Part shown: one piece after another, positions 1-9,020 of the stretch
How positions within the stretch are numbered: position 1 is the stretch's first letter
Layout of the letters: every line of letters begins with the position of its first letter
NCBI RefSeq assembly: GCF_963678425.1
Contig: NZ_OY782853.1
Location: 310,001-374,000 of the forward strand
Length of the DNA: 64,000 nt
Direction of reading: 5' to 3'
Source of the DNA: an uncultured Bacteroides sp.
GTDB taxonomy: Bacteria > Bacteroidota > Bacteroidia > Bacteroidales > Bacteroidaceae
Translations under genes and position numbers: made by a program
The notes under the pieces: model-generated
The model's database searches: none
Seen by the model: only the letters and a program-made list of their open reading frames with translations
Told to the model about the DNA's origin: nothing

Positions 1-72
1 CGGATAACAGCAACCGCAAATCATCTGAATCTTCCAGAAGCGAGAGATCAAGATAATAGTTTCAATAGATAG
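1..72 (+). other. Possible 3' end of an upstream plus-strand gene
   Basis: Two frames are open from the window edge: one ends with TAA at 54-56 and would give a Ser/Arg-rich tail, the other ends with TAG at 70-72. A rho-independent terminator follows on the plus strand, so a gene entering from the left is likely. The frame and product cannot be decided from so few bases. Confidence 0.25.
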
Positions 73-94
73 TTTAAAAAACAACTTACTGATC

Positions 95-126
95 AAAGGC
101 AGTCACTGTGAAGTGATTGCCTTTTT
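95..126 (+). terminator. Rho-independent terminator
   Basis: A 13-bp stem (95-107 with 112-124, one G-U pair) with the loop GTGA is followed by a T-run at 122-126. It reads as a terminator for a plus-strand gene that ends near the left edge. It lies directly after the stop codon of the convergent glycosyltransferase gene and may serve that gene weakly too. Confidence 0.7.
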
Positions 127-2077
127 ATTCTTTATTATCTTCATCTTCCAAAGGTAGAACTACAGTGACTGTTGTATCTTTTGGTGAAGGAAAACTACGC
201 ATCGCCGCTCCTTTAACCTGAATAACGGGAAGTATATTGGCTGCTTCCTCCTCAGTGATCAGCCCTTTTCTGCTCAGCCGTCTGGCTATCAGACGATAAT
301 AGCTGCCCAGCCATGGTTTAAGCTGCATATTCTCATCAAAAGAGCTCCGGAAATGTTTTGGTTTTGGAATGATTGAAGCCATAAAGATAGCCTCTTCCGG
401 AGTGAGTTGGGAAGGCTCTTTATCGAAGTAAAAGTGAGAGGCTTCTCTTGCACCGTATACCAATGGCCCCCACTCCGCAATATTCAGATAGACTTCGTAC
501 ATTCGGTGCTTAGATGTGATGCCTTTGTTTTCAATAAGCCACACAACCATAGCCTCTTCTAGTTTCCGGAGCAGATTCTTGTTCCGGTTCAAAAAGACAT
601 TCTTAACCAGCTGCATGGAAATTGTACTGCCTCCACGGGCAAACTTATTCCGTTTAAGATCATAAATAAGTGCACCTCTCAGGGCATCCAGACGAAATCC
701 CCGATGAGCATAGAAGGAGCCATCTTCAGATTGCATCACGGCTGTTTGAAGTAGCGGTGAAATACTGTCAAGCGGACAAAAGTTCGGGTTCTCGGGGCCA
801 ACAATAAAAGTGCGTACTGGGTGACCATTTTCATAGGCAGTATAGAGAAAAGAACCATTCATTTTGGAGAGATTCTCGCTTCCATAGCCTAGTATTTTAA
901 AGCCTGGTCCTTTCAGATCGGATTCCAGTTTCAATGCATTCAGATTATTAAAGTCGATATCCAGGAGGAAATGGTATGTCAGCTTTCCGCTGGTTCTTAA
1001 TCCGTCCAAACTACTAAAGAGCCCCTTGGGTAAAGAAGAGAACAGCTCATCCGCTGAAAAAGGAGGTTTATCAACCCCAAAAGTGATGTGCCATTTGTCT
1101 TTTTTCTGAGCACGGGCATAAAGATGGAACTGTAATTTATTAAACTGAACAACCGTGGCACTGTCTAACTCCAGAAAATCCTTCCCTACGTTAATCTTGT
1201 AGTTAAAACGTCCCCGGTCCAGATTTACCACATCAGGAGAAAGAGCCGGATGATAAAGCTGCAGTCCACAAACTTCGGCCTTTCCGGTCAAAGCAATCTC
1301 TCCTCCTCCAAGTTTAGACTCAGTGAGTCGGTAAGCAAGCGTATCAAATGCCACCTGCGCCCCATAATGTTTATTCAGGTAAGGAAGCAATACTTTACCC
1401 GTGGTTTTTGAATAGAGTTCTGCCTCAATTGTTTTCTCTCCGTGTTGCAATCGTCCCTTGCTCATCCAGTGACGAACAATGTTATCTTCCTTGACTATAA
1501 TCTCAGTAACAAAACAGTTGTGTTCGATGTGAAGCGTGGGAATCTGCACCTCGGTATAGGTCGTGTCTCGTCGGTGACTTATTACAATATCCTTCATATC
1601 TCCATTATCAGGCAAAGAGCCAAATAGCAGATGCAGAATGTGGGAAACTTTTTCGGCATAGTTCTTCTCGTTCTCTTTCGCCTCTTCCTTTTTATTCTTT
1701 TTAAACAGGAAATCGTAGTTGGAAAGAGAGTCTTTCTTTACGAAACTAACATGAAGTCCATCGGTATTAATCTGATTTACTTCAGCATTCAGAGTAAGCA
1801 TTTTCCAGAAGCTAAGGTCAATCTGTGCAGACCGAAGCGTTAAGAGTGTGTCTCTTTGGTCGGGAACTACCGCTAAATGCTCTATTTCTATTTCACTAAT
1901 TCCGGGCATATGAAGGCGGTCGTAAGTAATATTCAGACCGTATTCTTCTTTCAGTTCGCCAAATTTCTCTTTTGCATAGCTATTCAACAGTAAATCTCTG
2001 CTAAAGTAGGCTGCAATAAGAGCCACAATAAACAAGCCAAGAGTAACCAGAATACCTATTTTCGTTTTATGTCCCAT
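125..2077 (-). CDS. Monofunctional peptidoglycan glycosyltransferase (GT51) with AsmA-like N-terminal region
   Basis: Membrane-anchored enzyme expected to polymerise Lipid II into glycan strands on the outer face of the inner membrane. The last ~230 residues carry the GT51 motifs in order: EDGSFYAHRG (catalytic Glu near residue 450), GGSTISMQLVKN, RKLEE and VYLNIAEWG. No transpeptidase domain follows, so it is not a class A PBP. A transmembrane helix lies near residues 5-25. About 400 residues between the helix and GT51 look like an AsmA-type beta-rich domain, making the protein (~650 aa) far longer than MtgA-type enzymes. An upstream ATG at 2116 is possible, but the -7 box at 2114-2121 would place transcription start inside that extension, so 2077 is preferred. 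The glycosyltransferase call is secure; the AsmA comparison is by eye. Confidence 0.88.
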   Translation of the reverse strand: MGHKTKIGILVTLGLFIVALIAAYFSRDLLLNSYAKEKFGELKEEYGLNITYDRLHMPGISEIEIEHLAVVPDQRDTLLTLRSAQIDLSFWKMLTLNAEVNQINTDGLHVSFVKKDSLSNYDFLFKKNKKEEAKENEKNYAEKVSHILHLLFGSLPDNGDMKDIVISHRRDTTYTEVQIPTLHIEHNCFVTEIIVKEDNIVRHWMSKGRLQHGEKTIEAELYSKTTGKVLLPYLNKHYGAQVAFDTLAYRLTESKLGGGEIALTGKAEVCGLQLYHPALSPDVVNLDRGRFNYKINVGKDFLELDSATVVQFNKLQFHLYARAQKKDKWHITFGVDKPPFSADELFSSLPKGLFSSLDGLRTSGKLTYHFLLDIDFNNLNALKLESDLKGPGFKILGYGSENLSKMNGSFLYTAYENGHPVRTFIVGPENPNFCPLDSISPLLQTAVMQSEDGSFYAHRGFRLDALRGALIYDLKRNKFARGGSTISMQLVKNVFLNRNKNLLRKLEEAMVVWLIENKGITSKHRMYEVYLNIAEWGPLVYGAREASHFYFDKEPSQLTPEEAIFMASIIPKPKHFRSSFDENMQLKPWLGSYYRLIARRLSRKGLITEEEAANILPVIQVKGAAMRSFPSPKDTTVTVVLPLEDEDNKE

Positions 2078-2113
2078 ACTGAATATAAAATCCGTTTGCA
2101 TAGTTTTGCGGTG

Positions 2114-2121
2114 CAAAAGTA
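2114..2121 (-). promoter_or_regulatory. Bacteroidetes -7 box of the glycosyltransferase gene
   Basis: On the minus strand this reads TACTTTTG, a match to TAnnTTTG. Transcription would begin near 2107, which supports the ATG at 2077. A clear -33 TTTG was not found. Confidence 0.5.
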
Positions 2122-2339
2122 AATATTTCTATCGTAACCTGTTCACTAATTTAAAAGAAATAGATAGTTAAGTAAATAATAGGCGGAACATTTCTAAAAG
2201 ATGGCCAATGATTGGCAATAGAGTGTACTCCTTACTCCATAAAAGTCTACTCATTTATACAATTGCCTGTAGACCTTTCCATGAAAACATAACGAATAAA
2301 AAATAATATATGGCGAATAAATACCTAAGCTATGAGCTT

Positions 2340-3959
2340 CTAGGATATAAGTAATTTCGAGGTCAGAACTTTCTTTCCGCTGAATGCACGAATCAGATAG
2401 AATCCTTTTAGCAAAGCATTTGTAGGAAGCAAAAAATATTCACCGGATGTGGCGTTTCTTGCCGAAAAAATTAGCTGTCCACTTGCTGAAAGTAACTCTA
2501 CTCTATCTATTTGTCCGGCGCAAAGCGTAAGGTATCCCTGAGATGATTCACCAAAGACCTGCAGCTTATCTGCATCTTTAGCCTCAGCATAACCAAGACC
2601 TGTACCATTAGCGCCCAGATTAAGTCCGGTTACTATCGGATCATGATCGGAACAGCGGTAAGGATCGGCAGAATAATAAGTTGAATACTCATATCCAAAA
2701 TAAGAAGGTTCGTCGGCATTGATGTGCCAAGGGCGAGCTCCGGTTACCTGAGAGCTAAGAGTGGAGGTGGCCAGTGAATGATCAAGGTAACCCACATTCC
2801 CACTATACACATAACTGTAGTCTGATGGAGAATAACGTTTCAACTGATTGACAAGTCCGCCACCCGTATATACTTTGATAGGGTCTTCCATGGAGTAAGA
2901 ATTCATATCGCCCACCACCAGTACATCGGGGTCACCGTAATAAGTAGTAAGTTTATTGAGTGTATTCACAACCAACTGAGCCTGAGTAATCCGTTGATAG
3001 TTAAAACTTCCCTGTCCATCGCCGGTATCGGCATTATTTCCCGACCCTGAGTCCGATTTTGCCTTGAGATGGTTCACGGTGATAATCACCCGTTCCCCAT
3101 TACTATTCAGATCAAATGCCTGTGCTATCTGACGAAGCTGAAAGCCCTTGATTCCAAATTTATAAAGAGAACTATATGGAGTAACCCTGGTCTTATTATA
3201 AATAAATACATTCTTGGTATATGTGCTTTCAGAATAGTCGTTATCCGCCACATAAGCGTAGTTATTTGATGAGGTTACTTCGTTTAAGCCGTTCACCAAA
3301 TCGGTTACAGAGGTATTCCCCTCTCCCACTTCGCAAAGAGCATAGATATCTGCATCCAATCCTTTGAGGGCTGCCAGTATCTTTGCCCGCTGATGGGTAA
3401 ACTCTTTCCGGTTAGCGGCTCCGTACTTTAGGTTCCACATTAAACTATCGGCAATGTAATATTCCACATTAAAGCTGGCCACTTTCAGGTTGCATGCTCC
3501 AACACTTTCTGGAGATAGGGTTCTTTCATTGCCCGAGAATACCGGTTGTACTGTAGGGGTCAGCGAATAAGTGCCATTACTGTAGTATAAGGTGCCGCGC
3601 AATCCGGTAACCTTGCTCCCGGTTCGCAACGTATGGTTGCTATCTGTGTAAGTAAAAGCACTGCTTTTCAGGGTAAGCTTTCGTTGGTTATTCTGAGTTG
3701 CAAGATTGTTTGTCTCAATACCTGGCAAAGCTACCTCGGTAGGAGAATAAAGCAGATCGGGAGAAAGGATAATATCTCCCGATGGACTGCTATAATATGT
3801 TTTTGTGACTGTTAACGGACAACTAAAAATTACCTCCTGCCCATTAAGGAAAGGAGATAAACCATCAGTAAACGACTTTATTTCGACTTGGGAATATAAC
3901 GGCAAACAAAATGAGAGTCCGTACAATATCCCAATAAATAACAAAAGGCTCTTTCGCAT
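2340..3959 (-). CDS. Secreted endonuclease/exonuclease/phosphatase-family nuclease with C-terminal sorting-like tail
   Basis: Probable extracellular nuclease of the ExeM/NucH type. A signal peptide covers about residues 1-23. An N-terminal beta domain (about 25-150) resembles the OB-fold region of these nucleases. The catalytic EEP domain follows with SFNVEYY (~160), VNHLK, VVGDMNSY (~348), YLDHSL and SDHDPI (~436), the metal-binding and catalytic motifs of the DNase I-like fold. The last ~75 residues form a beta-rich tail ending in KVLTSKLLIS, like a type A T9SS sorting domain. It lies downstream of the efflux operon but has its own -7 box inside the end of the tolC-like gene. Whether the substrate is DNA, RNA or another phosphodiester is not shown. 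Confidence 0.85.
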   Translation of the reverse strand: MRKSLLLFIGILYGLSFCLPLYSQVEIKSFTDGLSPFLNGQEVIFSCPLTVTKTYYSSPSGDIILSPDLLYSPTEVALPGIETNNLATQNNQRKLTLKSSAFTYTDSNHTLRTGSKVTGLRGTLYYSNGTYSLTPTVQPVFSGNERTLSPESVGACNLKVASFNVEYYIADSLMWNLKYGAANRKEFTHQRAKILAALKGLDADIYALCEVGEGNTSVTDLVNGLNEVTSSNNYAYVADNDYSESTYTKNVFIYNKTRVTPYSSLYKFGIKGFQLRQIAQAFDLNSNGERVIITVNHLKAKSDSGSGNNADTGDGQGSFNYQRITQAQLVVNTLNKLTTYYGDPDVLVVGDMNSYSMEDPIKVYTGGGLVNQLKRYSPSDYSYVYSGNVGYLDHSLATSTLSSQVTGARPWHINADEPSYFGYEYSTYYSADPYRCSDHDPIVTGLNLGANGTGLGYAEAKDADKLQVFGESSQGYLTLCAGQIDRVELLSASGQLIFSARNATSGEYFLLPTNALLKGFYLIRAFSGKKVLTSKLLIS

Positions 3960-3990
3960 AGCTATCTTTTAAAGAATAAAATAAGAACTA

Positions 3991-4019
3991 CAAAGATAGC
4001 AGTTATTCTTACAGAGCAA
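3991..4019 (-). promoter_or_regulatory. Promoter of the nuclease gene
   Basis: The minus strand reads TATCTTTG at 3998-3991, a perfect TAnnTTTG, with TTG at 4019-4017 about 18 bases upstream as the -33 element. The promoter overlaps the last codons of the tolC-like gene, suggesting that the nuclease can be transcribed separately from the efflux operon. Confidence 0.6.
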
Positions 4020-5325
4020 GTGTAACTCCCTTATAAAAATCAAGAATCTTTGTTCTGAATAAATAATCATATTTAGCCTGAATACGATCAGAAGAAGCCT
4101 TCATAAGATTCACTTTTACCTGATTAAATTCTACAGATGTAGCTTTTCCGTTCTCATACTTCTGGCGCATCAACTTAAATGATTCTTCGCTCGCTTCAAC
4201 AGCAGTCTTACTGGAAGTATATTTGGCCTGCGCAGCCACAGCATTGTAATAAGCCTGTTGAATCTCTTTAAAGAGTCCTTTTTTTGATTCTTCTAACTGA
4301 AGAGCCTGAGTACTATAGTTTAATCGAGCTGTCTTTATCCTGTTACGTGTTTCGTAACGATTAAAGATAGGAATACTTAATGAAAGGCCAATATATTGGT
4401 TGAAATTATCATTCAATTGCTTACCAAAGCCATTACTGGTAATACCCGACATGGTATAATATCCGGTACCTAATGATCCGTTAAGAGAGAGTGTGGGGTA
4501 ATAAGCTCCCTGTGCAATCTTAATATTCTTGTCCATTCCCTGCAAACGATACTGGGCAGCCAACACTGCCGGTTTATTAACAATAGCCTGAGTATAAATA
4601 TCTTCCGGAGTACTTAAAGCCCCGAATCCCGGTTCCATTTCAGGAGAAACAATAGAGAATCCCTCTGGAGTTGAAAGTTCCAGTAGTTGTGTAAGTTCAA
4701 GAATAGCCAGCTTGCGGTTATTCTCCGCCTGCACAGCAGATAGTTCATCCTGAGCCAGATTGGCTTTTGCCTCGTATACCTGAGCGGTTGAAGCTTTTCC
4801 TACCTCTTCCATCCGGGTAATTCTGTCGAGTTGTTCCTTACTGAGGTTAATCTGTTCCTTGGCCACTTTACACAATTCTTCATTAAAAAGGACTTGTAAA
4901 AATGCGGAAGTCACATTTACACTTATATCTTCTCTGGCTTTATTCAAATCCTCAGTGGCAGCTTTCAGATTAAGCTTACTTAATTCGATATTATTTGGTA
5001 TCTGAAAGCCTGTAAAAATTGGCACACTGGCGTTAAGACCTAAACTACTGTTACTGCTGTTTTTATTCACATAAGAGTTATCCACAGGAGAAGTTGCGCG
5101 CCCAAACCTAAAATCCTGAGACATACTTCCGCTTAAATCGGGAAGTCTCTTATTCTTTGCTGAGTTCAGTTCCACTTTCTGTTGCTCGTTTGCAATTTCC
5201 TGTTTCTGAATCTGGATATTATGCTTCAAAGCATACTCTATGCAATCCCTGAGAGACCAGCTTTGCTGAGCAAAAGCCCCTCCGGAAAATAGTAATACTG
5301 CAATAAGAATGATATACTTTTTCAT
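4009..5325 (-). CDS. TolC-family outer membrane efflux protein
   Basis: Outer-membrane channel of a tripartite exporter. The ~438-aa protein has a signal peptide (MKKYIILIAVLLFSGGAFA), then two tandem OEP repeats typical of TolC with long helical stretches. The start at 5325 is chosen because it begins the signal peptide and lies 4 bases after the adaptor stop; an in-frame ATG at 5370 would extend into the adaptor gene. It is the last gene of the five-gene efflux operon, so it should be the exit duct for the adaptor and ABC permeases encoded upstream. The substrate is unknown. Confidence 0.9.
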   Translation of the reverse strand: MKKYIILIAVLLFSGGAFAQQSWSLRDCIEYALKHNIQIQKQEIANEQQKVELNSAKNKRLPDLSGSMSQDFRFGRATSPVDNSYVNKNSSNSSLGLNASVPIFTGFQIPNNIELSKLNLKAATEDLNKAREDISVNVTSAFLQVLFNEELCKVAKEQINLSKEQLDRITRMEEVGKASTAQVYEAKANLAQDELSAVQAENNRKLAILELTQLLELSTPEGFSIVSPEMEPGFGALSTPEDIYTQAIVNKPAVLAAQYRLQGMDKNIKIAQGAYYPTLSLNGSLGTGYYTMSGITSNGFGKQLNDNFNQYIGLSLSIPIFNRYETRNRIKTARLNYSTQALQLEESKKGLFKEIQQAYYNAVAAQAKYTSSKTAVEASEESFKLMRQKYENGKATSVEFNQVKVNLMKASSDRIQAKYDYLFRTKILDFYKGVTLAL

Positions 5326-5329
5326 AGAA

Positions 5330-6457
5330 TTAGTTGTTTTTGTTTTCTGCATCAGGCTTCTTCTCTTCAATCACAGCCCCACGCACTTTGTCTTTAGCTG
5401 TAATACCACCCTTTATTTGAATCTTTATTCCATCGCTTACGCCTACGGCTACACGTCTTCTATCAAAAGTCTGTTTGGGCTTATCTGTCTTCAGGACATA
5501 AACAAAAGTTGAATCTCCGGAAAACTCTACTGTACTTTCGGGCACAGACAATACTTTTCCCACTCGCTCAAGCACAATTTCTGCATTAGCACTATAACCT
5601 GAACGGATCTTCACATTCGGAGAAGCATGGATTGCAGCTTTTATTTCGAATAAATTAGCACCATTTTCTGTAACTCCCTTCGGAGATATATATTCTAGCT
5701 CAGCATCAAATTTCAGATTTTGCAAAGCACCAATCGTTAGCTTGATAGGCATTCCTTCTTTAATGCGGCCTACTTCAGTTTCATCTATCTTTCCTTTAAA
5801 GATAAGGTCCTTCATGTTGGCTACAGTAGCAATAGTGGTACCATCATTAAACGTATTACTCATAATAACTGAGTTTCCTTTCTTAATAGGCACATCAAGA
5901 ATCAATCCGTCAATAGTAGAACGAATCATCGTATTACTGTATGTAGCAGAATTTTTGGTAATACCTTCTTTTACAATATCGAGATTGTCTTTTGAAGTTG
6001 AAACTTCTTCTTTAGCAGTTTTCATTGATACTTCACTCTTTTCAAACTCTTCCTTGCTGATTAATTTATCTTTAAACAGACTTTTCTGACGGTCATATTC
6101 CTGTAAAGCTTGCTTGTAGTTGATGTTTGCAATACGAACGCGGCTTTCGGCAGAGTTCAATTGTCCCAATTCCGGAATTACCTTTACTTTGGCAATTACC
6201 TCTCCCTTCTTTACAGACTGGCCGGCTTGTTTGTAGACTTCAGCCACAATACCAGAAATCTGAGGTTTAATAAGAATTTCGTCACGAGGTTCTACTTTAC
6301 CTGTAGCCACGGTACTTTTTTCAATGTCGGCAACCTTTGGAGTTACAATTTCATACTTTATTTCTTTGGGTTGAGACTTAACATAAAGAAAAACAAATGT
6401 GCTGATAAAAATGGCAGCTACAACCACTATTAAAAAGATTCTGATGTACTTTTTCAT
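5330..6457 (-). CDS. Periplasmic adaptor (MacA/HlyD-type membrane fusion protein)
   Basis: Links inner-membrane ABC permeases to the TolC-like channel. An N-terminal transmembrane anchor (about 5-27) precedes a lipoyl half-motif (VATGKVEPRDEILIKPQ, about 51-67), a coiled-coil hairpin (about 100-170), the second lipoyl half, and beta-barrel and membrane-proximal domains to residue ~360. Length (375 aa) and layout fit MacA-like adaptors. It lies between the permease genes (44-base gap) and the tolC-like gene (4-base gap). The last residues are Lys/Glu/Asn-rich. Type I or macrolide substrates cannot be inferred from sequence. Confidence 0.9.
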   Translation of the reverse strand: MKKYIRIFLIVVVAAIFISTFVFLYVKSQPKEIKYEIVTPKVADIEKSTVATGKVEPRDEILIKPQISGIVAEVYKQAGQSVKKGEVIAKVKVIPELGQLNSAESRVRIANINYKQALQEYDRQKSLFKDKLISKEEFEKSEVSMKTAKEEVSTSKDNLDIVKEGITKNSATYSNTMIRSTIDGLILDVPIKKGNSVIMSNTFNDGTTIATVANMKDLIFKGKIDETEVGRIKEGMPIKLTIGALQNLKFDAELEYISPKGVTENGANLFEIKAAIHASPNVKIRSGYSANAEIVLERVGKVLSVPESTVEFSGDSTFVYVLKTDKPKQTFDRRRVAVGVSDGIKIQIKGGITAKDKVRGAVIEEKKPDAENKNN

Positions 6458-6501
6458 ACTATTTTATTATTTCTATAGTTATTATCGTTTTTATTAAATC
6501 A

Positions 6502-7746
6502 TTATTCATCACGCATAGCATCAATAGGTTTTATTGACATTGCCCGGTAAGCTGGCGCCAGTCCGGCAAACAATCCCAGAGAGAGTAGCAGAAGTGCCAT
6601 TCCTATTGCCGTCCAGAAAGAAACCTGAAAGTGAGCAACCGTGCCACTGGCTGTAATCCCTACTTCAGCAACCTGAAGAATCAAAACTGCAAATGAGATT
6701 CCGGTTAGGCCGGCAATGGCCGTCAACACCATACTCTCAGAAAGAATCTGTTGCATTATCTCACGAGGACGAGCACCAATTGCCCGGCGAATTCCAATCT
6801 CCACAGTTCGCTCACGAACGGTAACCATCATTATGTTGCTCACACCGATAGCACCGGCAAGTAATGTTCCTAATCCAACAAGCCATACAAGTGTCCTGAT
6901 ACCAGTAAACAAACTGTCTACCATCTTAAACATCTCTTCCATATTCAGAACCATCACTGCCTGAGGATCTTTGGGAGATATCAGGTGATTATACTTTATC
7001 AATTCTTGTATCTTGGGTTCTAAAGAAGTTATTGATACGCCATGCTTAGCCGTTAAACAGATTATATGTACTATTTTCCCCATATTGTAAGCTTGCTGCA
7101 TAGTAGCAAAAGGAATATTTACCATCTCTTCACTTGACCCGCCAATATTGATATTACTGACTCCTGAGCAGACACCTACAATTTGGTAATAGATTCCATC
7201 CACACGAATGTACTGTCCGCAGGGATCTTGTCCTTTTTTGAATAGTGTTTCATATATACGGGTACCAATAGTGCAGACTTTACGCTGCTCACTTATATCA
7301 ACATCATTAATAAAGCGACCATACAACATTGTTTGCTTTTCAATTTTGTCATAAGAAGGATATACTCCCTTAGCAACAAACGTACCCTTTTTATCGCCAC
7401 GAACGACACTAGCTCCCCATCGGAAAAGGTTGGGAGTTATATCTTCAATATCAGAAATACGGCTTCGAAGCGTTGCCACATCATTATTTTCCAAATCCCA
7501 TTTACGGCCTTTACGGAATCCCTTATAAGGTTCACTAGTCTGCTGACTAATAACAAAACACGAGTTCGTTGCAAATCCGGCAAAGTTACGGCTCATCATC
7601 TGCTGCAAGCCATTACCTCCCCCGATTAAGGCAACCAGCATAAATATTCCCCAGAAAATACCAAAAGCGGTCAACATACTACGTGTTTTGTTGCGGGTAA
7701 TAGTTATGAGGATTTCCTCCCAATAATCTATATCTGTAAATTTCAT
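6502..7746 (-). CDS. ABC transporter permease (MacB/FtsX type)
   Basis: Inner-membrane subunit of the efflux system, 414 aa, without a fused ATPase. An N-terminal transmembrane helix (about 20-45) is followed by a periplasmic MacB-PCD-like domain (about 50-270) and three C-terminal helices forming the FtsX domain. The cytoplasmic coupling motif VRERTVEIGIRRAIGAR (about 310-326) is typical of this family. The gene starts 2 bases after the second permease gene, and the pair probably forms a heterodimer. The paralogues differ clearly in their periplasmic domains. Confidence 0.88.
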   Translation of the reverse strand: MKFTDIDYWEEILITITRNKTRSMLTAFGIFWGIFMLVALIGGGNGLQQMMSRNFAGFATNSCFVISQQTSEPYKGFRKGRKWDLENNDVATLRSRISDIEDITPNLFRWGASVVRGDKKGTFVAKGVYPSYDKIEKQTMLYGRFINDVDISEQRKVCTIGTRIYETLFKKGQDPCGQYIRVDGIYYQIVGVCSGVSNINIGGSSEEMVNIPFATMQQAYNMGKIVHIICLTAKHGVSITSLEPKIQELIKYNHLISPKDPQAVMVLNMEEMFKMVDSLFTGIRTLVWLVGLGTLLAGAIGVSNIMMVTVRERTVEIGIRRAIGARPREIMQQILSESMVLTAIAGLTGISFAVLILQVAEVGITASGTVAHFQVSFWTAIGMALLLLSLGLFAGLAPAYRAMSIKPIDAMRDE

Positions 7747-7748
7747 AA

Positions 7749-9017
7749 TTATTCTGCTTTTAATGCTTCAATTGGTCTAATCTTCACAGCCTTCCTGGCA
7801 GGGAAAAATCCCGCCAACGTACCGGCAACAATCAAAGTCACTGTTGCCTTTATTGCAATGTCAATATCCACTGTAGGATTCTTGTATACTGTATTTTCCA
7901 TTCCTCCTATAGTAAACGATTTAACTCCATCTACAGCGTTCATATATTCTGTCAGTCCGATTCCAGCAACCATACCAATATACCCGAAAATAGTCGTTAT
8001 AAGTATACTCTCCAGAATAACTAACCACAAAATAGACGCTGGTGATGCTCCTAAAGCTTTACGGATACCAAATTCACGAGTTCTTTCCTTCACAGTAATC
8101 AACATAATATTACTTACCCCGACAATACCACTCAACAAAGTAAATATACCAATTATCCAAACTGCTGTAGTCAGAATAGTCTTGGCTGTAAGTTGTTGCA
8201 GATATTGCGTAAAACGATTCCATATATACATTGCGTTCATATCTTCAGGATCAAAACGATGATGACTACCTAAAGTCTTGCGATATTCCTTTTCAAAATC
8301 TTTATTTGAAGCCACGGTATTTAGGTTACGTGTCGTGAAGATTATATTATCTATTGTATCTGCTTTATTATAGATAGTTTGAGCTGTAGTAAAAGGAATA
8401 TAAGCAGAACGTGCATCCCTGTTACCCTTATCTCTGTAAATACCAACCACTTGATAAGTAACTCCACCGGCATTCACAAATTTACCTATAGCACTTTCTT
8501 TACGAAAGAGAACTTCTTTTGTTTTATAATGTATCACAATGACTTTCCTTCTCTGGTTTATATCCAGATCATTGATAAAACGACCACCGTTCTGGTCTAA
8601 CTTTACAGGTTCAATATTTGTATATGATGGAAAAACGCCATCCAACTCTAACGAAACATATTCGTCTTTATTGGAAAGAGTAATTCCGCTCTCGCTCACC
8701 GTTGCTCCTGCTAAAACCACATTATTCGTGAATTTATTTTTGGTAATGTTCACATCATTATTGTCAAACTGAATTCTTCTGTTAGATTCAAGCCCCTGAT
8801 AAGTTTTACTGGTCCAACCAGGGAATATTCTAATGGAGTTTTTTGCCATATCAGCCGAAGCATCTTCAAAAGCATGTATAATTCCATTACCCCATCCCAT
8901 AAGAACAATCAGCATAAAGATTCCCCATGAAACGGAAAACCCGGTAAGCACGGTTCGCAACTTATTTTGCTTTATCGTACTATATATTTCTTGCCAAATA
9001 TCAATTCCTATCTTCAT
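7749..9017 (-). CDS. ABC transporter permease (MacB/FtsX type), second subunit
   Basis: Paralogue of the downstream permease, 422 aa, with the same plan: N-terminal helix, periplasmic MacB-PCD-like domain, and three C-terminal helices with the coupling motif VKERTREFGIRKALGAS. It is translated 3 bases after the ATPase gene, so ATPase and both permeases are made together. Mechanotransmission-type export (MacB-like) is the likely mode; a role in lipoprotein or peptide export is equally compatible. Confidence 0.88.
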   Translation of the reverse strand: MKIGIDIWQEIYSTIKQNKLRTVLTGFSVSWGIFMLIVLMGWGNGIIHAFEDASADMAKNSIRIFPGWTSKTYQGLESNRRIQFDNNDVNITKNKFTNNVVLAGATVSESGITLSNKDEYVSLELDGVFPSYTNIEPVKLDQNGGRFINDLDINQRRKVIVIHYKTKEVLFRKESAIGKFVNAGGVTYQVVGIYRDKGNRDARSAYIPFTTAQTIYNKADTIDNIIFTTRNLNTVASNKDFEKEYRKTLGSHHRFDPEDMNAMYIWNRFTQYLQQLTAKTILTTAVWIIGIFTLLSGIVGVSNIMLITVKERTREFGIRKALGASPASILWLVILESILITTIFGYIGMVAGIGLTEYMNAVDGVKSFTIGGMENTVYKNPTVDIDIAIKATVTLIVAGTLAGFFPARKAVKIRPIEALKAE

Positions 9018-9020
9018 ATT

